Under the pieces are notes generated by a model, which did no database searches, was not told where the DNA came from, and saw only the letters and a list, made by a program, of their open reading frames with translations. Positions 1 to 5,723 of a DNA stretch of 6,692 bases are shown here, piece after piece. Origin of the DNA: Anaerolineales bacterium. GTDB lineage: Bacteria > Chloroflexota > Anaerolineae > Epilineales > JAANWY01. The stretch is from contig JAANWY010000396.1 in NCBI GenBank assembly GCA_018263655.1, positions 7,501 to 14,192 of the forward strand, read 5' to 3'. How positions within the stretch are numbered: position 1 is the first letter of the stretch; each line of letters begins with the position of its first letter. The translations under genes were made by a program, and so were the position numbers.

Positions 1-433
1 TGGTCGCTAAGATTACTTCGTTCACCGTGTCATGGCGCAGTCGGTCCATCAACTCATCGATTCGAAGGTCGGTTGGGCCGATGCCTTCGACGGGCGAGAT
101 AGCGCCGTGGAGCACGTGGTATACGCCCTTGTACTCGTGCGTGCGTTCGAGAGCCATCACGTCCAGCGGTTCTTCGACCACGCAGAGGGTAGAGTGGTCG
201 CGCTCCGGGCTGGCGCAGATGCTGCACGGGCTGCGGTCGGAGATGTTGTAGCAACGTTCGCAGTAGACGACCTGTTCCGTCAAGTCACGCAGCGCTTCAG
301 CCAGCGCTAGTGTCTGCTCATCGGGTACGCGAAGCAGGAAGAACGTCAGACGCGATGCGGTTTTGGGTCCGATGCCCGGCAGCCGGCTGAACTCATCGAT
401 CAACCGTGAGACGGGCTTCGCCACTGTCGTCAT
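1..433 (-). CDS. recR: Recombination mediator protein RecR, N-terminal 144 residues (runs off the left edge)
   Basis: RecR works with RecO (and RecF) to load RecA on gapped single-stranded DNA in the RecFOR repair pathway; it forms a DNA-clamp-like ring in the cytoplasm. Translating the minus strand from 433 gives an uninterrupted 144-residue frame. Visible parts in family order are the helix-hairpin-helix motif around residues 17-29 (RLPGIGPKTASRL), a four-cysteine zinc site at C58, C61, C70 and C73, and the start of the Toprim domain from about residue 80 (LCVVEEPLD, then HGAISPVEGIGP near 109-120). RecR is normally about 200 residues, so roughly the last quarter lies outside the window. 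The ATG at 433 follows the ybaB stop by one base and has no strong Shine-Dalgarno, which suggests termination-reinitiation coupling with ybaB. Identity is certain from motifs and neighbours. Confidence 0.97.
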   Translation of the reverse strand, partial: MTTVAKPVSRLIDEFSRLPGIGPKTASRLTFFLLRVPDEQTLALAEALRDLTEQVVYCERCYNISDRSPCSICASPERDHSTLCVVEEPLDVMALERTHEYKGVYHVLHGAISPVEGIGPTDLRIDELMDRLRHDTVNEVILAT

Positions 434-434
434 C

Positions 435-779
435 CTACATGCCTAGCCCCGGGATATTCAATCCGCCTGTAAAGGCGCTCATGCGGTCGGCTGCCATGTC
501 CTGGGATTTGTCGACGGCTTCGTTGACAGCCGCGATGATCAAATCCTGGAGCATTTCGACGTCGTCGGGATCCAGCACGTCTGGGTCGATCTCGACGGTT
601 TCCAGTTTTTGGTGACCCGTCATCACGATTCTGACGACGCCACCGCCGACCGTTACCTCGACGGTTTCCTCGCCCAGCTCTTCCTGGGCCTTGAGCATCT
701 CTTCCTGGAGTTTCTGAACCTGTTGCATCATCTGCCGTTGACTGCCGCCACCACCAAAGCCTCGTCGTCGCCTTGCCAT
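435..779 (-). CDS. ybaB: YbaB/EbfC family nucleoid-associated protein
   Basis: This 114-residue small DNA-binding protein belongs to the YbaB/EbfC family, dimeric nucleoid-associated proteins almost always encoded between dnaX and recR. The basic, glycine-rich N-terminus (MARRRRGFGGGG) is followed by a helix rich in Gln, Glu and Lys (about residues 14-36, QMMQQVQKLQEEMLKAQEEL), a strand-rich middle with the family-typical VEVTVGGGVVRIVMTGHQKLETVEIDP wording (split about 40-66), a C-terminal helix containing DLIIAAVNEAVDKSQ, and a Gly/Met-rich tail. The length is typical (about 100-115). The start ATG has a strong AAGGAG ribosome site 6 nt upstream, embedded in the end of dnaX. The arginine-rich N-terminal stretch may add DNA affinity; that is inference. 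Its exact role in this organism is not shown by the sequence. Confidence 0.95.
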   Translation of the reverse strand: MARRRRGFGGGGSQRQMMQQVQKLQEEMLKAQEELGEETVEVTVGGGVVRIVMTGHQKLETVEIDPDVLDPDDVEMLQDLIIAAVNEAVDKSQDMAADRMSAFTGGLNIPGLGM

Positions 780-782
780 GTA

Positions 783-2564
783 TTACTCCTTCTCGTCTTC
801 CAGCACCGAGGGATTATGTTCAAATCCTGCAATCCGGGCGCCATATTTCTCGACGGCTGCTTGGATCACCGGATCCTCGGCAGCCTGCTGATACTTGTCC
901 TTCGGTCGCCGTTTTTGTACTTCCTCGACGGCTGTATCTTTGTCAAACATCACACAATGTACCTCAAGCTGGACCCCCATTACGCGTTTCAGCATCGACG
1001 TCACCAGTGACTTGTTCTTGGGTTCCTCGACTCGCTTGCGGTGAAACGGGTAGAAAAACCCAAGCGTCACAACGTTACTGTCTAGGGAAAGCGGCTTGCA
1101 GTCCTTAAGCAGCGCCTCCACCATGCGGCTGTGGGGGCGAACTGCTGTGAGCAGTTCATCCCAGTTCGCCCTTATGGCGCCGATGTCCATCGGGCCACTG
1201 TTGGCCGGCACCGGCTCACGCTCACCTTCGCTGCCTTCAACTTCGGGCTTTTCCCTTGAGTCCTCCGCCTCTGTGGCCGGCTCCCTCGCCGATGGCACGG
1301 TATCTTCTTCCTCTCGCCGGTGTGGCGAGTCGGCCGGCGCCGGTTGTCGCTCTCCGGAGGATGCACGGGCCTGGGACGCCCCAGTCTCTCGAACCCCTCG
1401 CTCTTTGGTGCTCTCCGGGGAGCTGGTACGCGATGGCGCTTCGCGTGCCGCCGGCTGGCGTTCCGCGGGCGCAGCCGGCCCCGTCGCATCTAGCGTCATC
1501 TCGACGAAGGCCAGCTCCAGAGGTAGTTGGGGCTGCGCCCCGATTTTCAGGTTGAAATCAGCCTCGGCGAACCGCCGAATGATCTTGACTAAGCGGCGCG
1601 CCGGCAGTCGCTCAATTTGACCCTGCATCCGCTGGAGCGTGTCTCCGGTCACGTTCACCAAGTGTCGGTCGCCGGCCTGCAACAGCAAGAGGCTGCGCAG
1701 GTACCCCAGCAACTGACGCGTGAACTGGCGTGGAGCGGCGCCGGCATCGACAACCTCGTTGATGAGCGTCAGCCCTTCCGCTGTCTCGCGGTCGATCAGA
1801 CCATCTATCAATGTCGCAACTGTGTCACCAGGGACGCTTCCGAGCAATCCTTGGACTTGTTCCAGCTCGACGGTGTCGTCGGCAAAAGCGAAGAGCTGGT
1901 CCAGCAGGCTCTCGGAGTCACGCAGGCTGCCAGTGGCTGCCCGGGCGATAGCTTCGAGGGCCGCCGGCTCTGCCGTTACACCTTCGGCGTCGCAGATACG
2001 CTCCAGCTTGCCGATGATGTCCTGGAGGCTCACACGGTGGAAATCGAAGCGCTGGCAGCGCGAGCGGATGGTTTCGGGGATTTTGTGTGGTTCCGTGGTG
2101 GCCAGCACAAACAGCGCGTGAGCCGGTGGCTCTTCCAGCGTCTTCAGCAGCGCGTTGAACGCGGCGTTGGACAACATGTGGACCTCGTCGATGACGTAGA
2201 CTTTTTGCCGCGCCTCGTTGGGCGAGAAGTTGATCTTGTCCCGCAGGTCGCGCACATCGTCAACGCCGGTATTCGAGGCAGCGTCGATTTCGATGAGGTC
2301 CAGGTGTGAGCCGTCGCTCATGCTGCGACAGATGCGGCACGCGTTGCAGGGCCGCTCATCTTCCAGAGCCAGGCAGTTGACGGCCTTGGCAAGGATGCGG
2401 GCTACGCTGGTCTTGCCTGTGCCGCGCGGGCCGGTGAAGAGATAGGCGTGCGCTACTCGATTCGTCGCCAGGGCGTTGCGCAGCGTCTGCGTCACGTGAT
2501 CCTGTCCGATCACGTCGTCAAACGTCTGCGGACGCCAACGGCGGTACAGAGCCTGGGTAGCCAT
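783..2564 (-). CDS. dnaX: DNA polymerase III subunit gamma/tau (clamp loader ATPase)
   Basis: DnaX is the AAA+ motor of the clamp loader that opens and loads the beta sliding clamp at the replication fork. With the chosen start the protein has 593 residues. Visible elements: N-terminal YRRWRPQTFDDVIGQ; Walker A GPRGTGKT at 45-52; four zinc-ligand cysteines at C64, C73, C76 and C79; Walker B VIDEVH with D126/E127; sensor 1 near LATTEPHKIP (154-163); SRC motif arginine finger R169; sensor 2 GSLRD with R215. These positions match the E. coli protein closely. The collar domain ends near 359. A linker rich in Pro, Glu, Arg and Ala spans about 361-457, then a C-terminal domain of about 136 residues. 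The start at 2564 is preferred over the ATG at 2591 because AAGGAG lies 5 nt upstream and the family begins here. I saw no A-rich slippery heptamer for a gamma form. Confidence 0.97.
   Translation of the reverse strand: MATQALYRRWRPQTFDDVIGQDHVTQTLRNALATNRVAHAYLFTGPRGTGKTSVARILAKAVNCLALEDERPCNACRICRSMSDGSHLDLIEIDAASNTGVDDVRDLRDKINFSPNEARQKVYVIDEVHMLSNAAFNALLKTLEEPPAHALFVLATTEPHKIPETIRSRCQRFDFHRVSLQDIIGKLERICDAEGVTAEPAALEAIARAATGSLRDSESLLDQLFAFADDTVELEQVQGLLGSVPGDTVATLIDGLIDRETAEGLTLINEVVDAGAAPRQFTRQLLGYLRSLLLLQAGDRHLVNVTGDTLQRMQGQIERLPARRLVKIIRRFAEADFNLKIGAQPQLPLELAFVEMTLDATGPAAPAERQPAAREAPSRTSSPESTKERGVRETGASQARASSGERQPAPADSPHRREEEDTVPSAREPATEAEDSREKPEVEGSEGEREPVPANSGPMDIGAIRANWDELLTAVRPHSRMVEALLKDCKPLSLDSNVVTLGFFYPFHRKRVEEPKNKSLVTSMLKRVMGVQLEVHCVMFDKDTAVEEVQKRRPKDKYQQAAEDPVIQAAVEKYGARIAGFEHNPSVLEDEKE
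786..791 (-). promoter_or_regulatory. Ribosome binding site of ybaB inside the dnaX 3' end
   Basis: On the minus strand, AAGGAG forms the last two sense codons of dnaX (Lys-Glu), followed by the dnaX TAA and then the ybaB ATG, a 6-nt spacer from the site to the ATG. Ribosomes finishing dnaX must pass over the ybaB initiation site, so translation of the two is expected to be coupled. Confidence 0.85.
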
Positions 2565-2569
2565 CCGAT

Positions 2570-2575
2570 CTCCTT
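2570..2575 (-). promoter_or_regulatory. Ribosome binding site that fixes the dnaX start
   Basis: The minus strand reads AAGGAG followed by a 5-nt spacer and the ATG at 2564. The alternative in-frame ATG at 2591 would add nine residues (MLAPEEGDR), has no purine-rich site before it, and gives an N-terminus that does not match the DnaX family. Confidence 0.85.
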
Positions 2576-2600
2576 CCTCTGGGGCCAACATCGGATATCT

Positions 2601-2629
2601 AGTTTAGCATCGATGAGGGGGAAACGCAA
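2601..2629 (-). promoter_or_regulatory. Weak candidate sigma70-type promoter for dnaX-ybaB-recR
   Basis: In the 71-nt gap between the peptidase stop and the dnaX start, the minus strand has TTGCGT (2624-2629), a 17-nt spacer and TAAACT (2601-2606). The -35 box matches consensus at three of six positions and the -10 at four of six, so the case rests mostly on spacing and location. An 8-bp palindrome CATCGATG (2608-2615) sits in the spacer. No terminator hairpin is visible in this gap, so transcripts from the peptidase promoter may also reach dnaX. Confidence 0.3.
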
Positions 2630-2635
2630 ACAACA

Positions 2636-4465
2636 TTATTTCAGATGTTCATCAAAGAAGGCCAGGATGCGTTTCATCGAGTCGATGCGGTTCTCTTCCT
2701 TGCGGAAGGCGTGACCTTCACCGGCATACATTTCGAATTCATAGGGTGTGCCTTGCGTCTCCAGAGCATCGCGAATCTGCTTCGCTTCGCCCAGAGATAC
2801 CCGTGGATCGCTCCCACCTTGCAGGATCAGAAGCGGCACCCGGATCTGGCTGGCGAAGTTGATGGGGGAGCGATCTGCGTACAATCCAGGGTTCTCCTCC
2901 GGTGGACCACCGAGCTGTTGTTCGAGGTAGCTCCGGAGGTCGCCGGGCCGGGTTGTGTTCCACAACGTCGTCAGGTTAGCGATGCCGACAATGCTGGCGC
3001 CGGCGGCCCACACGTCCGGTTCTTTGGACAGGGCCATGAGCGTCATGTAGCCACCGTAGGAGGCACCCACGAGGCCAACGCGGTCCGCGTCAGCTAGACT
3101 CTGCTCAGACAGGTAGCGTGCGCCGGCCACCAGGTCGTGCAGATCGCCCCCTCCCCAGTCTTGCAAGTTCATATCGCGGTAGCTCTTGCCGTAGCCGGTC
3201 GAGCCCCGGATATTGGGCGCCAGCACCACATAGCCCCGGTTGACGAGGAGCTGTATCAGGGGGTTCCACTCGTTGAGATACTGGGCTGTTGGGCCCCCGT
3301 GCACCCACATCAAGGCCGGTAGCTCACCGTTGGCCGGCGCGTTGTGCGGTTGATAGAGGAAAGCGGGCACTCCTCGACTGTCGAACGTCTCATAGGCAAT
3401 ACGCTCTGGTGTTGCCAGATGGTCGATGTCCACATCCGTCACCAGCCCGTCCGTCACCTGTCGGTTTGCGACATCCTTCAATCTGATCCACCAGAGGTCG
3501 TTCGGTGTACGTGGCCCGGAGTGGGCGACCACCAACGCTCGGCCATCGGGCGTCCAGCGGGGGGTGTGCGTGCGGCCGGCGGCGATAATCACCGGTAGCT
3601 CGGCGCCCGTCGAAATATCCAGCAGCCGGCACACAGACTCTCCACCTTGGTTCAAAACATACACTAAGCGCTTGCCGTCAGGCGCCCACTCGATGACTTC
3701 CTTGTCCCACGTGTCGCGCGTCAGCCAGCGGAGTGTCTCCGACTCGACATCCATCACAGCCAGTTGAGCGTATTCACTGTGCTCATCCGAGAGGAAGGCG
3801 ATGTGCCCGCCATCCGGAGACCAGCGTGGCGAGGCCGACTCGGCTGCTCCCGTAAAGGTGCCCAGGGGTCGGAGGCGCATCCCGTCGGCGGATACCAGTT
3901 TGAGAGCGAAGCGATGCGCTTCTTGGTCGAGCAGACGTACGGCGTAGGCGATCCACTGACTGTCCGGAGACCAGCGTGGCGTGGTCACAGGTCCGTCCTC
4001 GGCTGTCAGTTGCTCGGGCTGACCGCGCTCTGGTTCAACGAGGGTCACCTCGAAGTTTCCAGTCCGGTTCGAGGCGCACACGAGACGCCGGCTGTCCGGT
4101 GCCCAGTGGATCTCGCGGTAGACGTGCGCCGCGTCGTCTGTCAGATTGATTGCAGCGCTGCCTTTGCGTGCCGGCACGTGTAGGTAGACGTCAAAATTTT
4201 CGTTCCCATCGACATCTTGGAGGTAGGCCAAGAAACGCCCATCCGGGGACCAGCGGGGAAACACTTTAGCCTCGCGGCCGGCGGTTACTTGTTGCGGTTC
4301 GCCGCCGGCCACCGGTATCGTATGGATTTGCCAATTGCCGCTGGCATTCCAGGTAAAGGCGATCTGCGAACCGTCGGGGGAGATATCGAATTCTTCAACT
4401 GTATGGACACCCGCCATATCCTCAACAGCGATGACGGGAACGCCATCACCTACATTGTCGCTCAC
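2636..4465 (-). CDS. S9 (prolyl oligopeptidase) family serine peptidase with seven-bladed propeller
   Basis: The 609-residue protein has the acylaminoacyl-peptidase-like S9 layout. An N-terminal beta-propeller of PD40 (WD40-like) blades is followed by an alpha/beta-hydrolase domain. Seven blade signatures of the (S/A/T)PD(G/S) type begin at residues 29, 73, 122, 166, 216, 261 and 305, often preceded by PRW. The hydrolase domain has the oxyanion motif HGGP at 389-392, the nucleophile elbow GASYGG with Ser469, Asp553 in GGSDPRV and His585 in GEGHAF, so the catalytic triad is complete. Such enzymes usually cleave short peptides admitted through the propeller; the real substrate is unknown. There is no signal peptide, so it should be cytoplasmic. 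GTG at 4465 is chosen because AAGGAG lies 7 nt upstream; the in-frame TTG at 4495 has no such site and would add ten residues. It is divergent from the kinase gene. Confidence 0.9.
   Translation of the reverse strand: MSDNVGDGVPVIAVEDMAGVHTVEEFDISPDGSQIAFTWNASGNWQIHTIPVAGGEPQQVTAGREAKVFPRWSPDGRFLAYLQDVDGNENFDVYLHVPARKGSAAINLTDDAAHVYREIHWAPDSRRLVCASNRTGNFEVTLVEPERGQPEQLTAEDGPVTTPRWSPDSQWIAYAVRLLDQEAHRFALKLVSADGMRLRPLGTFTGAAESASPRWSPDGGHIAFLSDEHSEYAQLAVMDVESETLRWLTRDTWDKEVIEWAPDGKRLVYVLNQGGESVCRLLDISTGAELPVIIAAGRTHTPRWTPDGRALVVAHSGPRTPNDLWWIRLKDVANRQVTDGLVTDVDIDHLATPERIAYETFDSRGVPAFLYQPHNAPANGELPALMWVHGGPTAQYLNEWNPLIQLLVNRGYVVLAPNIRGSTGYGKSYRDMNLQDWGGGDLHDLVAGARYLSEQSLADADRVGLVGASYGGYMTLMALSKEPDVWAAGASIVGIANLTTLWNTTRPGDLRSYLEQQLGGPPEENPGLYADRSPINFASQIRVPLLILQGGSDPRVSLGEAKQIRDALETQGTPYEFEMYAGEGHAFRKEENRIDSMKRILAFFDEHLK
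3813..3981 (-). repeat. Exact 19-bp direct repeat within propeller-blade coding sequence
   Basis: The plus strand carries the identical 19-mer tccggagaccagcgtggcg at 3813-3831 and 3963-3981, 150 bp apart. On the coding strand this is the PRWSPD core of blades 4 and 5, so the repeat reflects blade homology. Weaker relatives of the same motif occur near 3545-3565 and 4232-4250. The interval is exactly 50 codons. Confidence 0.85.
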
Positions 4466-4472
4466 GACGCTG

Positions 4473-4478
4473 CTCCTT
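4473..4478 (-). promoter_or_regulatory. Ribosome binding site that decides the peptidase start
   Basis: The minus strand reads AAGGAG, a 7-nt spacer, then GTG at 4465. This strong site supports the GTG start over the upstream in-frame TTG at 4495, which would lie only about 10 nt from the predicted transcript start. Confidence 0.8.
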
Positions 4479-4484
4479 TTTGCT

Positions 4485-4513
4485 TTGTTGCTCAATTCAT
4501 TTGCTGGTATAAT
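4485..4513 (+). promoter_or_regulatory. Predicted extended -10 promoter of the two-component operon
   Basis: A perfect TATAAT at 4508-4513 is preceded by TG plus one base (TGGTATAAT), the extended -10 form. TTGTTG at 4485-4490 gives a 17-nt spacer; this -35 box matches only in its TTG. Transcription would start near 4520, leaving a leader of about 15 nt that contains the kinase ribosome site (AAGGTGG at 4523-4529, 5 nt before the ATG). The -10 shares 4512-4513 with the opposing peptidase promoter. Confidence 0.75.
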
Positions 4514-4541
4514 TGTACGCCGAAGGTGGTGTCTATGGCAA
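4512..4541 (-). promoter_or_regulatory. Predicted sigma70-type promoter of the S9 peptidase gene
   Basis: On the minus strand TTGCCA (4536-4541, five of six to consensus), an 18-nt spacer and TACAAT (4512-4517, five of six) form a good promoter. Transcription would start near 4505, giving a leader of about 40 nt with the ribosome site at 4473-4478. The -35 box covers part of the kinase ATG (4535-4537) and the next codon, and the -10 overlaps the kinase -10 by two bases. Confidence 0.7.
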
Positions 4542-5722
4542 GAACAGAGTCAATTGTGGAGTGGAAATCGAAAGAGCAGGGGGCGCGACGGGGTCGAAGT
4601 GACGATTCTGAAGTATTGAGTAATCGTCTGTCCGCTATACGTTGGTTGTTGCCGCTGTTGATATTCTTGTTCGTCGTCGCGCATCAGGCTGTCGAGCTTG
4701 AGACAGTGGACAAGTGGCCGGCGCTCCAACGCTTCCTGGCGGGCGTTGCCGTCTACGGCGGCATCGGCACGATTGTGACGTTCTACACACTGAATTGGAT
4801 AACGAGTCAGACCAAGCAGAAAGAGCGGGCCGAGGCCGGGATTCGGCAGCTCAACCGAGAGCTGGAAGAACGTGTGGCCCGGCGGACGGCAGAATTGGAG
4901 CAGGCTTACGATGAACTGCAAGATCGCAATGAGAAGCTCGAGGCCCTCAACGAGGATTTGAAGGAACTGGACCAGTTGAAGTCCGATTTTGTCTCCATGG
5001 TCTCGCACGAGTTGCGCGCCCCGCTGACTAACATTAATGGGTCCATCGAACTGATGCTGGATGACGGTGGCATGGATATGGAGTCGCAACGCACCATGCT
5101 ACGCATCTGTGGTGAACAGACTGCGCGACTCACGCGTCTCGTGCAGGGTATTTTGGACGTCAGCCGGATGGAGGCCCGCAAGCTGGAGATCGACCCGGAG
5201 GTTGTCGACATTAAGCCGCTGATGGAGAGGGCCGTTGAGAATCTGACTCGGCGTGAAAGTAAACATCGCTTCAATTTACCGGAAGGCGCACTCCCCCATG
5301 TATGGGCTGATAGAGACCGGCTAGAAGAGATTCTGGCGAATCTCATAGACAACGCCGTTAAGTACTCGCCGGAGGGTGGAATCATAAAGGTGTTGGCAGA
5401 TAGGAGTGGCGGCCGGCTCATCGTCTCCGTGAGGGATCTAGGCATGGGTATCCCCGCCAAAGAGCTTGATAAGATTTTTGAGAAATTCCACCGGGTGGAC
5501 CGCGGAGATGCACGTAGTACATACGGCCATGGCCTAGGGTTGTATATCGCCAAGCGCTTGATCGAAGCACATGGAGGTGATATCTGGGTTGAAAGCCGGG
5601 TGGGTAAAGGGTCCACATTCAGGTTCACGCTTCCTCTCGCTGACGATGATCAGCTCAAGGCTGAGTTGGATATTGACACGTCAACCGACACGTCAACCGA
5701 CACGTCAACCGAAAGGACTTGA
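4535..5722 (+). CDS. Membrane sensor histidine kinase, two-component system
   Basis: The 395-residue protein is a HisKA/HATPase_c kinase that should autophosphorylate on His and pass phosphate to the regulator encoded next. A charged N-terminus (1-35) precedes two predicted membrane segments (about 36-51 and 67-89) separated by only about 15 mostly acidic or polar residues. A long coiled coil follows (about 92-150, with ELEERVARRTAELEQ). The phospho-acceptor is H158 in SMVSHELRAPL. ATP-binding motifs are N269/N273 in LANLIDNAVKYSP, DLGMGIP (301-307), IFEKFHRVDRG (314-324), GHGLGLYIAK (331-340) and GKGSTFRF (357-364). No PAS, HAMP or large external sensor domain is visible, so the signal is not evident. 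The C-terminus is a low-complexity Asp-Thr-Ser-Thr tail. The ATG at 4535 is preferred: the frame stays open leftwards to 4217, but that would run through both promoters and antisense into the peptidase gene. Confidence 0.92.
   Translation: MARTESIVEWKSKEQGARRGRSDDSEVLSNRLSAIRWLLPLLIFLFVVAHQAVELETVDKWPALQRFLAGVAVYGGIGTIVTFYTLNWITSQTKQKERAEAGIRQLNRELEERVARRTAELEQAYDELQDRNEKLEALNEDLKELDQLKSDFVSMVSHELRAPLTNINGSIELMLDDGGMDMESQRTMLRICGEQTARLTRLVQGILDVSRMEARKLEIDPEVVDIKPLMERAVENLTRRESKHRFNLPEGALPHVWADRDRLEEILANLIDNAVKYSPEGGIIKVLADRSGGRLIVSVRDLGMGIPAKELDKIFEKFHRVDRGDARSTYGHGLGLYIAKRLIEAHGGDIWVESRVGKGSTFRFTLPLADDDQLKAELDIDTSTDTSTDTSTERT
5675..5710 (+). repeat. 12-bp tandem repeat, three perfect copies, at the 3' end of the kinase gene
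   Basis: The unit gacacgtcaacc occurs at 5675-5686, 5687-5698 and 5699-5710 with no mismatches. It encodes Asp-Thr-Ser-Thr three times, directly before the last three kinase codons (Glu-Arg-Thr). Because the unit is a multiple of three, gain or loss of copies would change only tail length and would not alter the downstream ribosome site. Confidence 0.97.
5712..5717 (+). promoter_or_regulatory. Ribosome binding site of the response regulator inside the kinase 3' end
   Basis: AAAGGA ends 6 nt before the regulator ATG at 5724 and lies within the last kinase codons, just after the tandem repeat. With the kinase TGA at 5720-5722 and only one base before the ATG, the two genes should be translationally coupled. 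It also selects the ATG over an in-frame extension that would add 51 residues inside the kinase gene. Confidence 0.8.
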
Positions 5723-5723
5723 G

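Noticed and set aside
1050..1064. Run of five T with a GGGT/ACCC flank in dnaX, considered as a -1 slippery site with hairpin
   Set aside because: In the dnaX frame the bases do not form an X-XXY-YYZ heptamer, and the site lies in the conserved C-terminal domain, not at the gamma/tau boundary.
1096..1620. 174-codon open frame on the plus strand opposite the dnaX linker
   Set aside because: It is antisense to well-supported dnaX. Its Ser/Arg/Ala-rich composition mirrors the GC-rich linker codons, and it has no recognisable domain.
1617..2309. 230-codon open frame on the plus strand opposite the dnaX ATPase core
   Set aside because: It lies entirely antisense to a highly conserved coding region. 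Codon constraint on dnaX explains the open frame; no family motif is visible.
4492..4500. Two-codon upstream frame (ATG-AAT-TGA) in the peptidase leader, minus strand
   Set aside because: It has no ribosome site, lies only about 5 nt from the predicted transcript start, and is short enough to be chance.
4217..4534. 106-codon in-frame upstream extension of the kinase
   Set aside because: It would cross both predicted promoters and run antisense through the peptidase N-terminus. The ATG at 4535 has a ribosome site and a sensible membrane-protein N-terminus.
4906..5628. 240-codon open frame on the minus strand opposite the histidine kinase
   Set aside because: It is antisense to the HisKA and ATPase motifs, and its Ser/Arg-rich translation is typical of a shadow frame.
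5571..5723. 51-codon in-frame upstream extension of the response regulator
   Set aside because: It overlaps the kinase catalytic domain in another frame. The receiver domain begins normally at the ATG at 5724, which has AAAGGA 6 nt upstream.
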